Positions 1 to 8,615 of a DNA stretch of 64,000 nt are shown in pieces (position 1 is the first letter of the stretch; every line of letters starts with the position of its first letter). The DNA is taken from assembly GCA_963816745.1 (NCBI GenBank), contig CAWFLQ010000009.1:372001-436000 (forward strand). Reading direction: 5' to 3'. The stretch is from VAZQ01 sp963816745. GTDB lineage: Bacteria; Pseudomonadota; Alphaproteobacteria; Rhizobiales; Xanthobacteraceae. Made by a program: the position numbers and the translations under genes. Under the pieces are notes generated by a model. It did not search any database. It was not told the DNA's origin and saw nothing but the letters and a program-made list of their open reading frames with translations.

Positions 1-395
1 GCCGAAACCTCGGCGAGGAGGTCGTCGAGCCCAAGTCCGTCCTGATGCAGCACCAGGGCCGGCGCCAGTCGCGCGAAGATGTTGTCGAGCTGGTTGCGGT
101 TCATCTCGACGTGAACCGTGCAGATGGTCGCCCCGTACGCCATGACGCCGAAATAGCAGAGCAGATGCTCGATGGAATTGTCGGCGAGCAGCGCCACGCG
201 GTCGTTGCGCCCGATGCCGCGGTCGCGCAGGAGCGTGGCGATGCGGCCCGTGACGTCCCGCAGTTCGCGATAGCGGATGGTCCGCCCGTCGTCGGCGCGG
301 ACGATCCACGGCTTGTCCGGATCGCGTTGCGCCGCCCTGGCGATCCAGTCTCGCAACAGCTTCGGACCTGGGTCGAGCGGCATCGGCGAAACCAT
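1..395 (-). CDS. AMP-dependent acyl-CoA synthetase/ligase, N-terminal part (cut by window edge)
   Basis: Reading the minus strand from an ATG at 395 gives an open frame of about 131 codons that leaves the window at base 1. It begins MVSPMPLDPGPKLLRDW and contains a PWIVRADDGRTIRYREL stretch and then NDRVALLADNSIEHLL, the usual N-terminal pattern of ANL-superfamily acid:CoA ligases, which activate a carboxylic acid with ATP and CoA. The AMP-binding and catalytic motifs lie outside the window, so the substrate is unknown. A second in-frame ATG four codons on is an alternative start. It is divergent from the UbiX-type gene, and its position beside CoA-transferase and hydratase genes suits organic-acid catabolism. 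Confidence 0.8.
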   Translation of the reverse strand, partial: MVSPMPLDPGPKLLRDWIARAAQRDPDKPWIVRADDGRTIRYRELRDVTGRIATLLRDRGIGRNDRVALLADNSIEHLLCYFGVMAYGATICTVHVEMNRNQLDNIFARLAPALVLHQDGLGLDDLLAEVS

Positions 396-600
396 TGACG
401 GGGGATTCCTTAGATTTATAAGTATTTCCGGCAGCGGTTCAAGCCGTTCCTCGATATGGAACTGCGGGAGGCTTTAACCTTCCTCCCGAGCATGTGCCGC
501 GGGTCGGGCAGGGCAGGGGCGGGATGGCTTGCACGAAGCCGATTTTCGTGCGTTTGCTGTGCGGCGTGGTCCACGCGGCGGCCATGGCGGAGGAAACGGA

Positions 601-1227
601 ATGCGGCGTCTCATCATCGGCATGACCGGCTCGACCGGCGCCATTTTCGGTGTGCGGATGCTCGAGGCGCTCAAGGGCAGCGACATCGAATCCCACCTCA
701 TCATCTCGAAGTGGGCGCAGCGCACGCTCGAGCACGAGACCCGCTACACCGTCGAGCAGGTGCGCAGCCTCGCCACCGTCGTGCACAGTCAGGGCGACAT
801 GGGGGCGTCGATCTCGTCCGGCTCGTTCAAGACCGAAGGCATGGTGGTGATCCCATGCTCGGTGCGCACGCTCGCCGGCATCGCCAACGGCTACGGCGAG
901 CACCTCGTGCACCGCGCCGCCGACGTCGTGCTCAAGGAACGCCGGCGCATGGTTCTGGTGGTGCGCGAGACGCCGCTGTCCGAGGTGCACCTGGAGAACA
1001 TGCTCAAGCTCACGCGCATGGGCGCCTCGATCGTGCCGCCGATGCCGGCCTTCTACAACCATCCGCAGACGGTCGACGACATCGTCAATCACATCGTGGC
1101 GCGCGTGCTCGACCAGTTCGATATCGCGGCACCGTTCGCCAAGCGCTGGGACGGCCACATGCACACCGCGACCAAGATCGCGACGGTGGCGCCGAGCCCG
1201 GGCGCGGCGGCGAAAAGTGGGACGTGA
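601..1227 (+). CDS. ubiX: UbiX/Pad1-family flavin prenyltransferase
   Basis: Intact 208-residue protein, close to the family length of about 190-210. UbiX enzymes attach a dimethylallyl group to FMN to make the prenylated flavin used by UbiD decarboxylases. Visible signatures are the N-terminal flavin-binding MTGSTGAIFGVRMLEAL, the SSGSFKTEGMVVIPCSVRT block, LKERRRMVLVVRETPLSEVH, and the PPMPAFYNHPQTVDDIV block near the C-terminus. The open frame extends upstream to 529, but the ATG at 601 is preferred because a GGAGGAAAC ribosome site precedes it and family members start here with RLIIGMTG. No UbiD partner is in the window; catabolic neighbours suggest a role in aromatic-acid decarboxylation rather than ubiquinone synthesis, which is inference. 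Confidence 0.88.
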   Translation: MRRLIIGMTGSTGAIFGVRMLEALKGSDIESHLIISKWAQRTLEHETRYTVEQVRSLATVVHSQGDMGASISSGSFKTEGMVVIPCSVRTLAGIANGYGEHLVHRAADVVLKERRRMVLVVRETPLSEVHLENMLKLTRMGASIVPPMPAFYNHPQTVDDIVNHIVARVLDQFDIAAPFAKRWDGHMHTATKIATVAPSPGAAAKSGT

Positions 1228-1433
1228 GAGTTCCTGCCGCAGTGTAGCCCAGGCATAAGGGCGTTTACAGCATCAGCCCGCGAAGACGGGCGTCTCCGCC
1301 CTTATGTCTTCGCGGGCTATGGAGCGGTAGCGAAATGCGGGATCAGGCCACATGTCGGGTTCTCTATTTCCCCGGATTTCGCTGACGCTCCATCCGGGCT
1401 ACGCTCAGTCCGCAACACAGGGAGAAACCGACC
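1228..1433. repeat. Intergenic repeat cluster with inverted repeats
   Basis: This gap holds no gene. It contains an inverted repeat, agcccgcgaagac at about 1275 paired with gtcttcgcgggct ending near 1318, which may terminate the ubiX transcript, and a separate 32-base element at 1371-1402 that starts cccggat and ends atccgggctac. The latter is an exact reverse complement of the element at 4179-4210. Such palindromic elements are common between genes in Bradyrhizobium relatives. A ggagaaa ribosome site for the next gene follows at about 1421. Confidence 0.6.
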
Positions 1434-1823
1434 ATGGCCAAATACACCTGGGACCACGTCCATTTGCGAACCACTGATCCGGAGGCGACCGCCCAGTGGT
1501 ATGAGCGCATGCTCGGCGCCGAGGTGCTCCGCACGATGCAGGAGGGCAAGCCGCGAATCGACCTCAAGCTCGGCGGCGCCAATATCTTCATTGCCCCGGT
1601 GACCAACGGTGATGGCGTCAATCCGCCGCCGACCACGCCCTATCGGGGCCTCGACCATTTCGGGCTTACCGTCACCGGCATCGATGCCATCGCCGCCGAC
1701 CTCAAGGCCAAGGGCGTCGAGTTCACCAAGGAGCCGACCACCGTCCGTCCGGGCGTGCGCATCTGTTTCATCCGCGCGCCGGAAGGCGTGTCGATCGAGC
1801 TGCTCGACCGCAGTCATTCTTGA
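1434..1823 (+). CDS. VOC/glyoxalase-superfamily protein
   Basis: Intact 129-residue single-domain protein. It opens MAKYTWDHVHLRTTDPEA and has two beta-alpha-beta-beta-beta halves typical of the vicinal oxygen chelate fold: the first with DHVHLRT and the second with GLDHFGLTVTG, both carrying the usual metal-ligand histidine, and a closing IRAPEGVSIELLD with the conserved glutamate. Family members are metal-dependent lyases, isomerases or dioxygenases; the reaction cannot be assigned. It is followed after a repeat by a CoA-transferase on the same strand, so the two may be co-expressed. Confidence 0.85.
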   Translation: MAKYTWDHVHLRTTDPEATAQWYERMLGAEVLRTMQEGKPRIDLKLGGANIFIAPVTNGDGVNPPPTTPYRGLDHFGLTVTGIDAIAADLKAKGVEFTKEPTTVRPGVRICFIRAPEGVSIELLDRSHS

Positions 1824-1825
1824 AC

Positions 1826-1914
1826 CCTGTAGGGCGGGTTAGGCGTCTTCGCCGTAACCCGCCGCCCCAGCCGATTGATGGCGGATTACGCTACGCCAAT
1901 CCGCCCTACGGAGA
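1826..1914. repeat. Intergenic repeat of the gtagggcggg...cccgccctac type
   Basis: The gap between the VOC gene and the CoA-transferase begins gtagggcgggttaggcg and ends with aatccgccctac, so its two ends are inverted relative to each other, with internal ggcggattacg/cgtaacccgcc copies. A related array lies at 4243-4376. An ATG at 1875 within the repeat is in frame with the following gene but is not its likely start. Confidence 0.6.
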
Positions 1915-1919
1915 CCATA

Positions 1920-3101
1920 ATGACGCGACCGTTCGAAGGCATCCGGGTGATCGACGTCACCCACGTTCTGGCCGGGCCGTTCGCGGCCTATCAACTGGCG
2001 GTGCTGGGCGCCGACGTGATCAAGGTCGAGCATCCCGAGGATCCCGACCAGAGCCGCTCATCCGGCACCGACAAGGCGCTCAACCGCGCCAACATGGGCA
2101 CGGCGTTCCTGACCCAAGCCTCGAACAAGCGCTCGATCGCACTCGACCTGAAGGAGGAGGGCGATCGCGACATCCTCAAGAAGCTGGTCGCGACCGCCGA
2201 CGTGTTCGTGGAGAACTACCGGCCCGGCGCATTCGACGCGCTGGGCCTCGGCTACGAGGCGCTCTCCGCGATCAATCCGCGGCTGATCTACGCGTCGTTC
2301 TCGGCGTTCGGACAGCAGGGCCCGCGCGGCGGCCAGACCGCCTACGACCACGTGATCCAGGCCACCTCCGGCATCATGGCGATGACCGGCACCAAGGACG
2401 TGCATCCCGTGAAGTTCGGCGCGCCGGCGATCGACTACGCCACCGGCATGACCGGCGCCTTCGCGCTGTCGGCGGCGCTGTTCCAGCGCGAGAAGACCGG
2501 CCGTGGCCAGCGCATCGACATGGCGATGCTCGACGTCGCGATGGTGCTGATGAGCTCGCACATGACCGGCTATCTGCGCAACGGCGTGCATCCCAAGCCA
2601 CACGGCAATCGCCATCCGCATGCCACCAACGGCGCGTTCGAGACCAGGGACGGGCTGGTCATGCTCGGCGCCAGCAACCTGCGCCAGCAGCGCCGGCTGT
2701 GGACGCTGCTGGGGCGTCCCGACATGATCAAGAAGACCAACGATGAGCGCGACGCCGACCACGACCGCGAGATCGCGGTGCTGTCGGAGATCATGCTTAC
2801 CCGCACCGCGGACGAATGGGAGGAATTCCTGCAGGCCCGCCACGTGCCGGCGGCGCGCGTGCGCTCGATGGGCGAGGCGATTGCCGATCCGCAGCTTGAG
2901 AGCCGCGGCATCATTCATCGCCACGAGAGCGCCCCCGGATTTGAAGGTGGGTTCGGCGTGCCGCTCGCCGCCTTCACGTTTGCCCATGGCGGCCCGCGCA
3001 TCGACGCGCCGCCCCCGACACTCGGCCAGCACAATGACGAGATATTGGAGGAGCTCGGCCTGGGCGGCGGGACGAAGGCGGCGCGAACCAGCGCCGCGTA
3101 A
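1920..3101 (+). CDS. CaiB/BaiF-type class III CoA-transferase
   Basis: Intact 393-residue protein of the normal family length. Class III transferases move CoA between carboxylic acids through an aspartyl-CoA thioester. The N-terminus reads MTRPFEGIRVIDVTHVLAGP, followed by ADVIKVEHPEDPDQSR and the VENYRPGAFDALGLGY block; the QTAYDHVIQATSGIM segment carries the expected catalytic aspartate. The frame is open to 1875, but those codons lie in an intergenic repeat, so the ATG at 1920 is chosen. Its substrate is not evident; neighbouring ligase, hydratase and binding-protein genes suggest activation of an imported organic acid. Confidence 0.9.
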   Translation: MTRPFEGIRVIDVTHVLAGPFAAYQLAVLGADVIKVEHPEDPDQSRSSGTDKALNRANMGTAFLTQASNKRSIALDLKEEGDRDILKKLVATADVFVENYRPGAFDALGLGYEALSAINPRLIYASFSAFGQQGPRGGQTAYDHVIQATSGIMAMTGTKDVHPVKFGAPAIDYATGMTGAFALSAALFQREKTGRGQRIDMAMLDVAMVLMSSHMTGYLRNGVHPKPHGNRHPHATNGAFETRDGLVMLGASNLRQQRRLWTLLGRPDMIKKTNDERDADHDREIAVLSEIMLTRTADEWEEFLQARHVPAARVRSMGEAIADPQLESRGIIHRHESAPGFEGGFGVPLAAFTFAHGGPRIDAPPPTLGQHNDEILEELGLGGGTKAARTSAA

Positions 3102-3105
3102 CCCG

Positions 3106-4143
3106 TCAATTCGTCTTGGTCGTGGTGTAGGCGGCGCGGACTTTTTCCAGCAAGGCCGGGCGAGAGGTTGCTGACCTCGCCGACGAGCTTCTGCAGGTCC
3201 TCGCCCGCCATCGGCGACACGCCGATCTTTATCTTCTGCGCCTCGGCGAGCAGGTCCGGATCCTTCATCGCCGCGTCGAAGGCGCGGCGCAGCGCGGTGA
3301 GGCGGTCCGCCGGCACGCCGGGCGTGGTGAAGAACGCGGTGCCGACCTCGGTCGCATTCATGATCGCGCGAGAGGATCGCCCGCTCCTCGTCGTTGCGGG
3401 CGAGATCGACGGCGGTCGGAACGTCCGGAAGCTCGGCGTGCCGCTTGAGGGCGAACTGCACGAACACCGTGACGCTCTTGTCCCGGATCCAGTCCGGGTG
3501 GGCGACCTTCAGCGCCGTCCAGGAGGTGGAGTGGCCTTCGACCTCGCCGCGCTCGACCGCGAGCATCGCTTCGTTCGAGCCCTTGTATCCCATCACCAGC
3601 TTGAACTTGGTGCCGAACACGTTGTTCATGACGGTGGGATAGATCGAGACGGTCGAGCCGACCCCGGTGCCGGACAGCGTGGATTCGATCCTCTGCGCGT
3701 CGGCCACGCTCTTCACCGGCGAGGTCTTCCACGTGAACACCATGTTGATCAGGGAGTCGATGCGCCCCACCCAGTTCAGTTCGGCGGTCTTGAAGCGCAC
3801 GCCCTGGGTGCCGAGCTTCTCGTCGAGCGCCATGGTCGGTGCGCCGATGCCGATCACGCTGCCGTCCTTGGGCGAGACGTTGAAGATGCTGGTTCACCGC
3901 CAGGAAGCTGCCGGCGCCCGGCTGGTTCTTCGGCACGACGTTCGGCTTGCCCGGAATGTGCTTGCCGATGTGGCGCGCCACCAGCCGCCCCAACGTGTCG
4001 TTGCTGCCGCCCGGCGGATAGCCGATCACGAAGTCGATGGTCTTGCCGTCGTAGAATTGCTCCGGCGTTTGCGCCGACGCTTGGGTGCCGGCGGATGCGG
4101 CTAGGGCGGCTGCGATAATGCTTGCGCGGACAAGAGCTTGCAC
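3106..4143 (-). CDS. Tripartite tricarboxylate transporter (Bug/TctC) substrate-binding protein, frameshifted
   Basis: The reading starts at a GTG (4143) preceded by AAAAAGGGAAAC and a signal peptide ending ASAQ. Mature sequence has the Bug-family features DFVIGYPPGGSNDTLGRLVA, VVPKNQPGAGSFLAVN, then in a second frame GVRFKTAELNWVGR and VMGYKGSNEAMLAVERGEVE, and in a third frame FFTTPGVPADRLTALRRAFD. Single-base shifts near 3893, 3366 and 3155 break the frame; the repaired end is EKVRAAYTTTKTN, giving about 345 residues, a normal family length. No TctA/TctB permease genes are nearby. Bug proteins bind carboxylates in the periplasm; the ligand is unknown. It converges with the CoA-transferase, four bases apart. 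Confidence 0.8.
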
Positions 4144-4178
4144 TGGATTGTTTCCCTTTTTGTGCCTGTCCGGGAAGG

Positions 4179-4376
4179 GTAGCCCGGATGGAGCGTCAGC
4201 GAAATCCGGGATTGGCCAGTGCGGTGCCAAGTCGCACGGGCGCGTAGGGCGGATTAGGCGCAGCCGTAATCCGCCGACCGATGCACGCGGCGAGGCGGCG
4301 GGTTACGGCCATAGCGCGTCGCAGACGCGCGTAAACGCGCTTATGGACGCCTAACCCGCCCTACGCAGTGCGCCCG
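4179..4376. repeat. Intergenic repeat array with a 32-base element and gtagggcgg-type inverted repeats
   Basis: No gene lies between the TTT binding protein and the DUF3500 gene. Bases 4179-4210 are the exact reverse complement of 1371-1402. From 4243 to 4376 the sequence starts gtagggcggattaggcg and ends cctaacccgccctacg, an imperfect long inverted repeat with an internal cgcgcgtaaacgcgc palindrome around 4326-4340. It resembles the array at 1826-1914. Confidence 0.6.
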
Positions 4377-5404
4377 AGCACGTTGCCGAGGTCGTGATAG
4401 ACCGTGTGCAGGTGCTGCGCGGCGGCGTCCACCGAGCCCATCTCGATCACGAAGCCGGCCGCGATCACGCGGTAGCCGAACGCCTTTTCCGGCGTGTTCG
4501 GGCCATACCAGGCGAAATGCACGGCCTCGCGATCGCCCGCCCGAACCCGCGCCTTCTGGGTGGCGGCGAGCGCCGGCGATAGATGCTCCACCGTGTAGGT
4601 ATCGACCAGTCGCCACAGCAGATCGCGCTGTGCCGCCGAGAGCTCGGCCGCCGGAAGGCCAACGGCCTGCGCATTGCTGCGCTCGCGTCCGGCCCAGGAC
4701 ACGATGTTGCTCATCGCCGTGTCCGACAGGCGCGCCCGCGCCTGGAGCCGGGGCCCGAGATCGGCGACCAGCCGCCGCGCCAGCGCCTCCTCGTCCTTGA
4801 GCGTGACCAGGCCGGCGTGCTTTCCCGAGGTGATGCGGTTGGGCAAGGCGGAGAACGAGGACGGCGTCACCGCGACGATCCTGCCGTCGCGGACCGCGAA
4901 AGATTGCGTCAGATGATGCCCTTCGAGCCGCAGGCCCCAGGCGCCGGTCTCGGCCGGCGTGCCGAAGACCGCGAACGAGAACCGCTCCGAGGAACGCTCG
5001 CCCGCGCCGTTGCCGCTCGCCGCCAGCACGTCTTGCAGCGTCATGACGTTCCGGGTCTTCTCGAGGCCGGCCGGGGAAAACAGCGTCGCCAGCAGCTCCC
5101 AGGCCGCGGCCTTCTGCGTCGCGCTCATCTGCTCGAGCCGCAGGCCCGGCTTGATGTAGCCGCCGACGCCGAAATAATTCCAGCCGCGCCATTCCGGCCC
5201 GTCCCATGCGAACGAGGCGGCCTTGCGCTTGTCCGGCTCGAGGCTCGCGAGGAACTTGTTCGTGGCGGCGAGGAGATCGGCGGCCGGCGCGAGCCCGGCG
5301 TCGGCGGGTGCAGCGACGGCCTTGGGCAGCGCCGCGATACCGAGGAGGGCGGTGCCGGCGAGGACGACGTGTCGGCGATCGGGCCGGAGATCGGACGTGG
5401 ACAT
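4361..5404 (-). CDS. DUF3500 family secreted protein
   Basis: Intact 347-residue protein with an arginine-containing export signal (RRHVVLAGTALLGIAALP, cleavage after AVAA), so it is probably periplasmic and possibly Tat-exported. The body has repeated features of the DUF3500 family: SFAWDGPEWRGWNYFGVGG early, LQDVLAASGNG and FSFAVFGTPAETGAWGLRLEGHHL in the middle, and VHFAWYGPNTPEKAFGYRV late. The family has no firmly established reaction that I can name. It is flanked by repeats and appears to be a single-gene transcription unit. Confidence 0.82.
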   Translation of the reverse strand: MSTSDLRPDRRHVVLAGTALLGIAALPKAVAAPADAGLAPAADLLAATNKFLASLEPDKRKAASFAWDGPEWRGWNYFGVGGYIKPGLRLEQMSATQKAAAWELLATLFSPAGLEKTRNVMTLQDVLAASGNGAGERSSERFSFAVFGTPAETGAWGLRLEGHHLTQSFAVRDGRIVAVTPSSFSALPNRITSGKHAGLVTLKDEEALARRLVADLGPRLQARARLSDTAMSNIVSWAGRERSNAQAVGLPAAELSAAQRDLLWRLVDTYTVEHLSPALAATQKARVRAGDREAVHFAWYGPNTPEKAFGYRVIAAGFVIEMGSVDAAAQHLHTVYHDLGNVLGRTA

Positions 5405-5572
5405 GTGGCGCCTCCGTGCTGTGCTGCGGTGCCGCTGCCACTACATTGTGCGCTCGAAAGACGGCACACTAAGGTGTGCCGTTGTCGCTTTCACGTCAAC
5501 GTGATGCCACTCTGCTTGCTCACCTCAGGACGGTGGAGCGAAGCGCGCCGGTCAATGGATTGGCGGGACGGA

Positions 5573-5980
5573 TCAGCGTCGAGCGACCGGCGCCCCTCGT
5601 CGTGCCGGATCGGGCTGCAGGGTAACAACGACCGGATTGGGCGCGTGCTCCAACGCGCCGCCGGTGACGGCGTCGACTCCCATTCCGATGATGCCTCCGG
5701 CGATGATGTTCCCGGCGAACCCAGCGGCGCCCTCGCCGGCAACCTGGGTCTTCACCTCGACCTGCTGACTCACATATCCGGCCCTGGTGAAGGTCGCGAC
5801 GAACTCTTCATTGCGCTTCACGGCGAGCGAGCACGGCGTCACGCAGGCCAAGCCGTTGCTGAGCCGAACCTCGGTGCCACTAGGTTGAGAGTCGAAGCCG
5901 ACATTGCTGGTAGTGCCACGCGTGATAGTCGCGCAACCCCCGATCATGAGGGCAGCGCCCAAGACCAAAACGATACGCAT
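5573..5980 (-). CDS. Small outer-membrane-type lipoprotein
   Basis: Intact 135-residue protein. The start MRIVLVLGAALMIGGC is a short lipoprotein signal peptide with an IGGC lipobox, followed by ATITRGTTSNVGFDSQPSGT, a pattern seen in small rhizobial lipoproteins with a PEGA-like beta domain (SQPSGTEVRLSNGLACVTPC, then FVATFTRAGYVSQQVEV). A glycine-rich hydrophobic stretch near residues 90-110 resembles a glycine-zipper. The frame continues upstream to 6313, but the ATG at 5980 gives the signal peptide and is preferred. Function unknown; probably anchored in an envelope membrane. Confidence 0.7.
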   Translation of the reverse strand: MRIVLVLGAALMIGGCATITRGTTSNVGFDSQPSGTEVRLSNGLACVTPCSLAVKRNEEFVATFTRAGYVSQQVEVKTQVAGEGAAGFAGNIIAGGIIGMGVDAVTGGALEHAPNPVVVTLQPDPARRGAPVARR

Positions 5981-6128
5981 TTTTTTACGCCCCTTTGCCC
6001 ACACGCCTCCGTGGCAACTGTTATTACAGGTTGTAGGGGCATACAACCAAAAATTTACTGTGAAATATTCATTTAGCTTTGCGTGTGCGCGGGGCGGGGC
6101 GAATGAAGGCCTGCGCGGAGCGGAGGCG

Positions 6129-6880
6129 CTACTTCTCCCCGTAGGTCGAACGCGAAATGTCCGGCACCGGGATGCCGTCGTCGATCGCCTTGCAGCGGAC
6201 CTCCTCGGCCTTCGCCTTCTGCTCGGCGGCTTCGAGCACTTCGAGCACCATGTCGCGCGGAATGAAGCAGACGCCGGTGTCGTCGGCGACCACGAGATCG
6301 CCGGCCGCGACACGGACGTCGCCGATCTGGATCGCGCCGTTGATCTCCACGGTCTCGAGCCGCCATTTGCCGGTGACCGGCGTGATGTCGCTCGACCAGA
6401 CCGGGTAGTCGACCGCGCGGGAATGGGCGATGTCGCGCATGCCGCCCTGCACGATGGCGCCCACCTCGCCCTGGCGCTTGCCGGTCTGCGCGGAGATGCC
6501 GCCCATGTTGGAGACGTTGGGCACGCCCTGGATCACCAGCACGTCGCCTTGCTGCGCGAGGTTATGCGCCTCGAACTCGGCCATGCGGTTGACGTGGTCG
6601 CGCGCGCCTTTGAGCGGATCGATGCGTTGCAGAATGTTGCGCACGGTCAGCGCCGGCCCGACGATGATGTTGCCCGGAATGGTCGGCTTGAGCACCGAGG
6701 CGCCGATCGACGCCGCAGGGAATGCCGAGCTCGTCCATGGTGTCGGAGATGATCCCGGTCGGATCGCCGAGCGCGATGAAGCGCTCGACCACGCCTTGCG
6801 GCGGGCGCGGAACGGCCATCAGCTTGATGTTCTCGGCCGCGATGCGGCCGGTCAGTCGCTTCTTTTCTTGCGACGTTCAC
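6129..6880 (-). CDS. RraA/HMG-aldolase-like family protein, frameshifted
   Basis: Members include 4-hydroxy-4-methyl-2-oxoglutarate/oxaloacetate aldolases and RNase E regulators. The main frame shows GNIIVGPALTVRNILQRIDP, GDVLVIQGVPNVSNMGG, the GAIVQGGMRDI substrate loop and GDLVVADDTGVCFIP with the acidic metal site. The N-terminal part, PRPPQGVVERFIALGDPTG and ISDTMDELGIP, lies in another frame; a one-base insertion near 6709 joins them as ELGIP-AASIGASVLKP. A second shift in an A-run near 6865 separates a GTG start at 6880. About 250 residues after repair. Catabolic neighbours favour the aldolase reading over RNA regulation. Confidence 0.75.
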
Positions 6881-7069
6881 TGCGAGTCTCCCGATGGCGC
6901 GGCCTCGCCGCGAAGCGGAATTCTACATCCATCTGTACGCGCGAAAAAGGCTGGGCAAAAGGCTTGGGCAATGAACGGCCACCGCCGATCTGCATTGCGG
7001 CTGGGCGCTTGCCCGGGCGGACGCCGCTCGATACCGTTGCCGCCTTTCCGCAGAACAAAGGCCAATCCC

Positions 7070-7773
7070 ATGATCGATTTTTACACGCTCACCAGCCCGA
7101 ACGTGCAGAAGGTCTACATCATGCTCGAGGAATGCGGGCTGCCTTACAAGGAGCACTTCGTCGACGTCTGGAAGGGCGAGCAGTACAGCCCGGAATTTTC
7201 CAAGATCAATCCCAACAACAAGATCCCCGTCGATCGTCGATCACGACGGACCGGGCGGCAAGCCCTACACGGTGATCGAGTCGGGCGCGATCCTGCTCTA
7301 TCTCGCCGAGAAGACCGGCAAGTTCCTGCCCAAGGACATGGCGAAGAAATACGACGTGATGCAGTGGCTGATGATCCAGCTCACCGGCGTCGGGCCGATG
7401 TTCGGGCAATGGACGCACTTCAAGCTGTTCGGGCCGAAGACCGGCAATGACTATTCGCATAGGCCGCTACACCTCGGAAATCAAGCGGCTCTACGAGGTG
7501 CTGGAGAAGCGGCTCGGCCAGGCGCCCTATCTCGGCGGCCAGGAATATTCGATCGCCGACATCGCGACCTTCCCGTGGACGCGCAACCACGACGCCCAGG
7601 GCGTGAAGTGGGAGGACAATCCCAATCTCGCGCGCTGGTTCAACGCCATCAACGAGCGTCCGGCGGTGAAGGCCGCGCTCGCCAAGGTCGCCGTCATCAA
7701 GTCGAACCGCGAGACCGCCTCCGACGACCAGAAGGATCGCTTCTTCAATCGCGGCCGCTACGCCCGGGCGTAG
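7070..7773 (+). CDS. Glutathione S-transferase, YfcG/nu-class-like, frameshifted
   Basis: Start ATG at 7070 gives MIDFYTLTSPNVQKVYIMLE, the thioredoxin-fold N-terminus of YfcG-like transferases, then FSKINPNNKIP. A one-base insertion near 7231 shifts to ESGAILLYLAEKTGKFLP, the glutathione gamma-glutamyl site (ESGAIL), and another near 7456 shifts to GRYTSEIKRLYEVLEKRLGQ with the C-terminal helical motif EYSIADIATFPW. Repaired length is about 233 residues, as expected. These enzymes act on disulfides or electrophiles with glutathione in the cytoplasm. It precedes the SDR gene closely on the same strand. Confidence 0.8.
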
Positions 7774-7809
7774 AGCGGTCCGGACGCAGTTGAAGTCGGG
7801 GAGGGGGCG

Positions 7810-8601
7810 TTGGAGCTCAGAGGGCAAGGCCGCCGTCGTCACCGGATCGAGCTCCGGCGGACGGCGTCGGCGGCGAATGCGCGAAGCTCCTCGCGTCGCG
7901 CGGCTGCAACGTCGTGGTGAACTACGCGACCAACAAGGCGGGCGCCGACAAGGTCGTGGCGGACTGCGAGGCGGCGGGCGTCAAGGCCTTCGCCGTCAAG
8001 GGCGACGTCGCGAAGGACGACGACTGCCGCGCGCTGGTGCAGGCGGCGGTCGACGCATGGGGGCGGCTCGATGTGCTCATCAACAACGCCGCCGTCACCA
8101 AGACGATCCCGCACCAGCGCTTCGACCTGCTCGACGCCGACGAGTTCCAGCGCAACTACGCGGTCAACCTGATCGGCAATTACCAGATGTGCCGGGCCGC
8201 CGCGCCGCATCTCAAGGCGACCGGCGACGCGCGCGATCGTGAACATCTCGTCGATCGGCGCCATGCGCGGCGCCGGCAGCTCGATCGCCTATGCGGCCTC
8301 CAAGGGCGCGCTCAATACGCTGACGCTCAGCATGGCGCGCGCGCTGGCGCCGCAGGTGCGGGTCAACGCGCTGTGTCCGGGCGGTCTGCTGGGGAGCTGG
8401 ACCCGGAAGATCATGACCAAGGAGCAGTACGACGCGCGCGTGCGCCAGGCCGAGACCGAGTTTCCGCTCCAGCGCGGCGTCTGGCCGATCGACGTGGCGC
8501 GGGCGGCGCTGTTCCTGGTGGAGCACGCCGTGGCGATGACGGGCGAATGCCTGCGCATGGATGCCGGCGAGCATCTCGGCGCGAACCTGATACGAAATTG
8601 A
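7810..8601 (+). CDS. SDR-family NAD(P)-dependent oxidoreductase, frameshifted
   Basis: A TTG at 7810 close behind a ggggaggggg run starts ELRGKAAVVTGSSSG after a one-base repair; an in-frame ATG at 7790 is the alternative. The TGSSSG-type nucleotide site is split by a shift near 7866. The second frame runs VVNYATNKAGADKVVADCEA through LDVLINNAAV, and after a shift near 8249 the third frame carries NISSIGAMRG and SIAYAASKGAL with the catalytic Ser, Tyr and Lys, then VRVNALCPGG. Classic SDR of about 260 residues. It ends 14 bases before the hydrolase start, so an operon with it is likely. Substrate unknown. Confidence 0.8.
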
Positions 8602-8615
8602 CAGGAGAGAGAAGA

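Noticed and set aside
2058..3857. A 599-codon open frame on the minus strand
   Set aside because: Its first part is the true TTT binding protein, but it then runs antisense through the well-conserved CoA-transferase; the join is produced by a frameshift.
1228..4376. Repeats considered as a CRISPR array
   Set aside because: Copies are few, irregularly spaced, themselves palindromic and lie between single genes; no unique equal-length spacers and no cas genes.
4583..6076. A 497-codon plus-strand frame opposite the DUF3500 and lipoprotein genes
   Set aside because: Shadow of two minus-strand genes with signal peptides and conserved domains; no start context or motifs.
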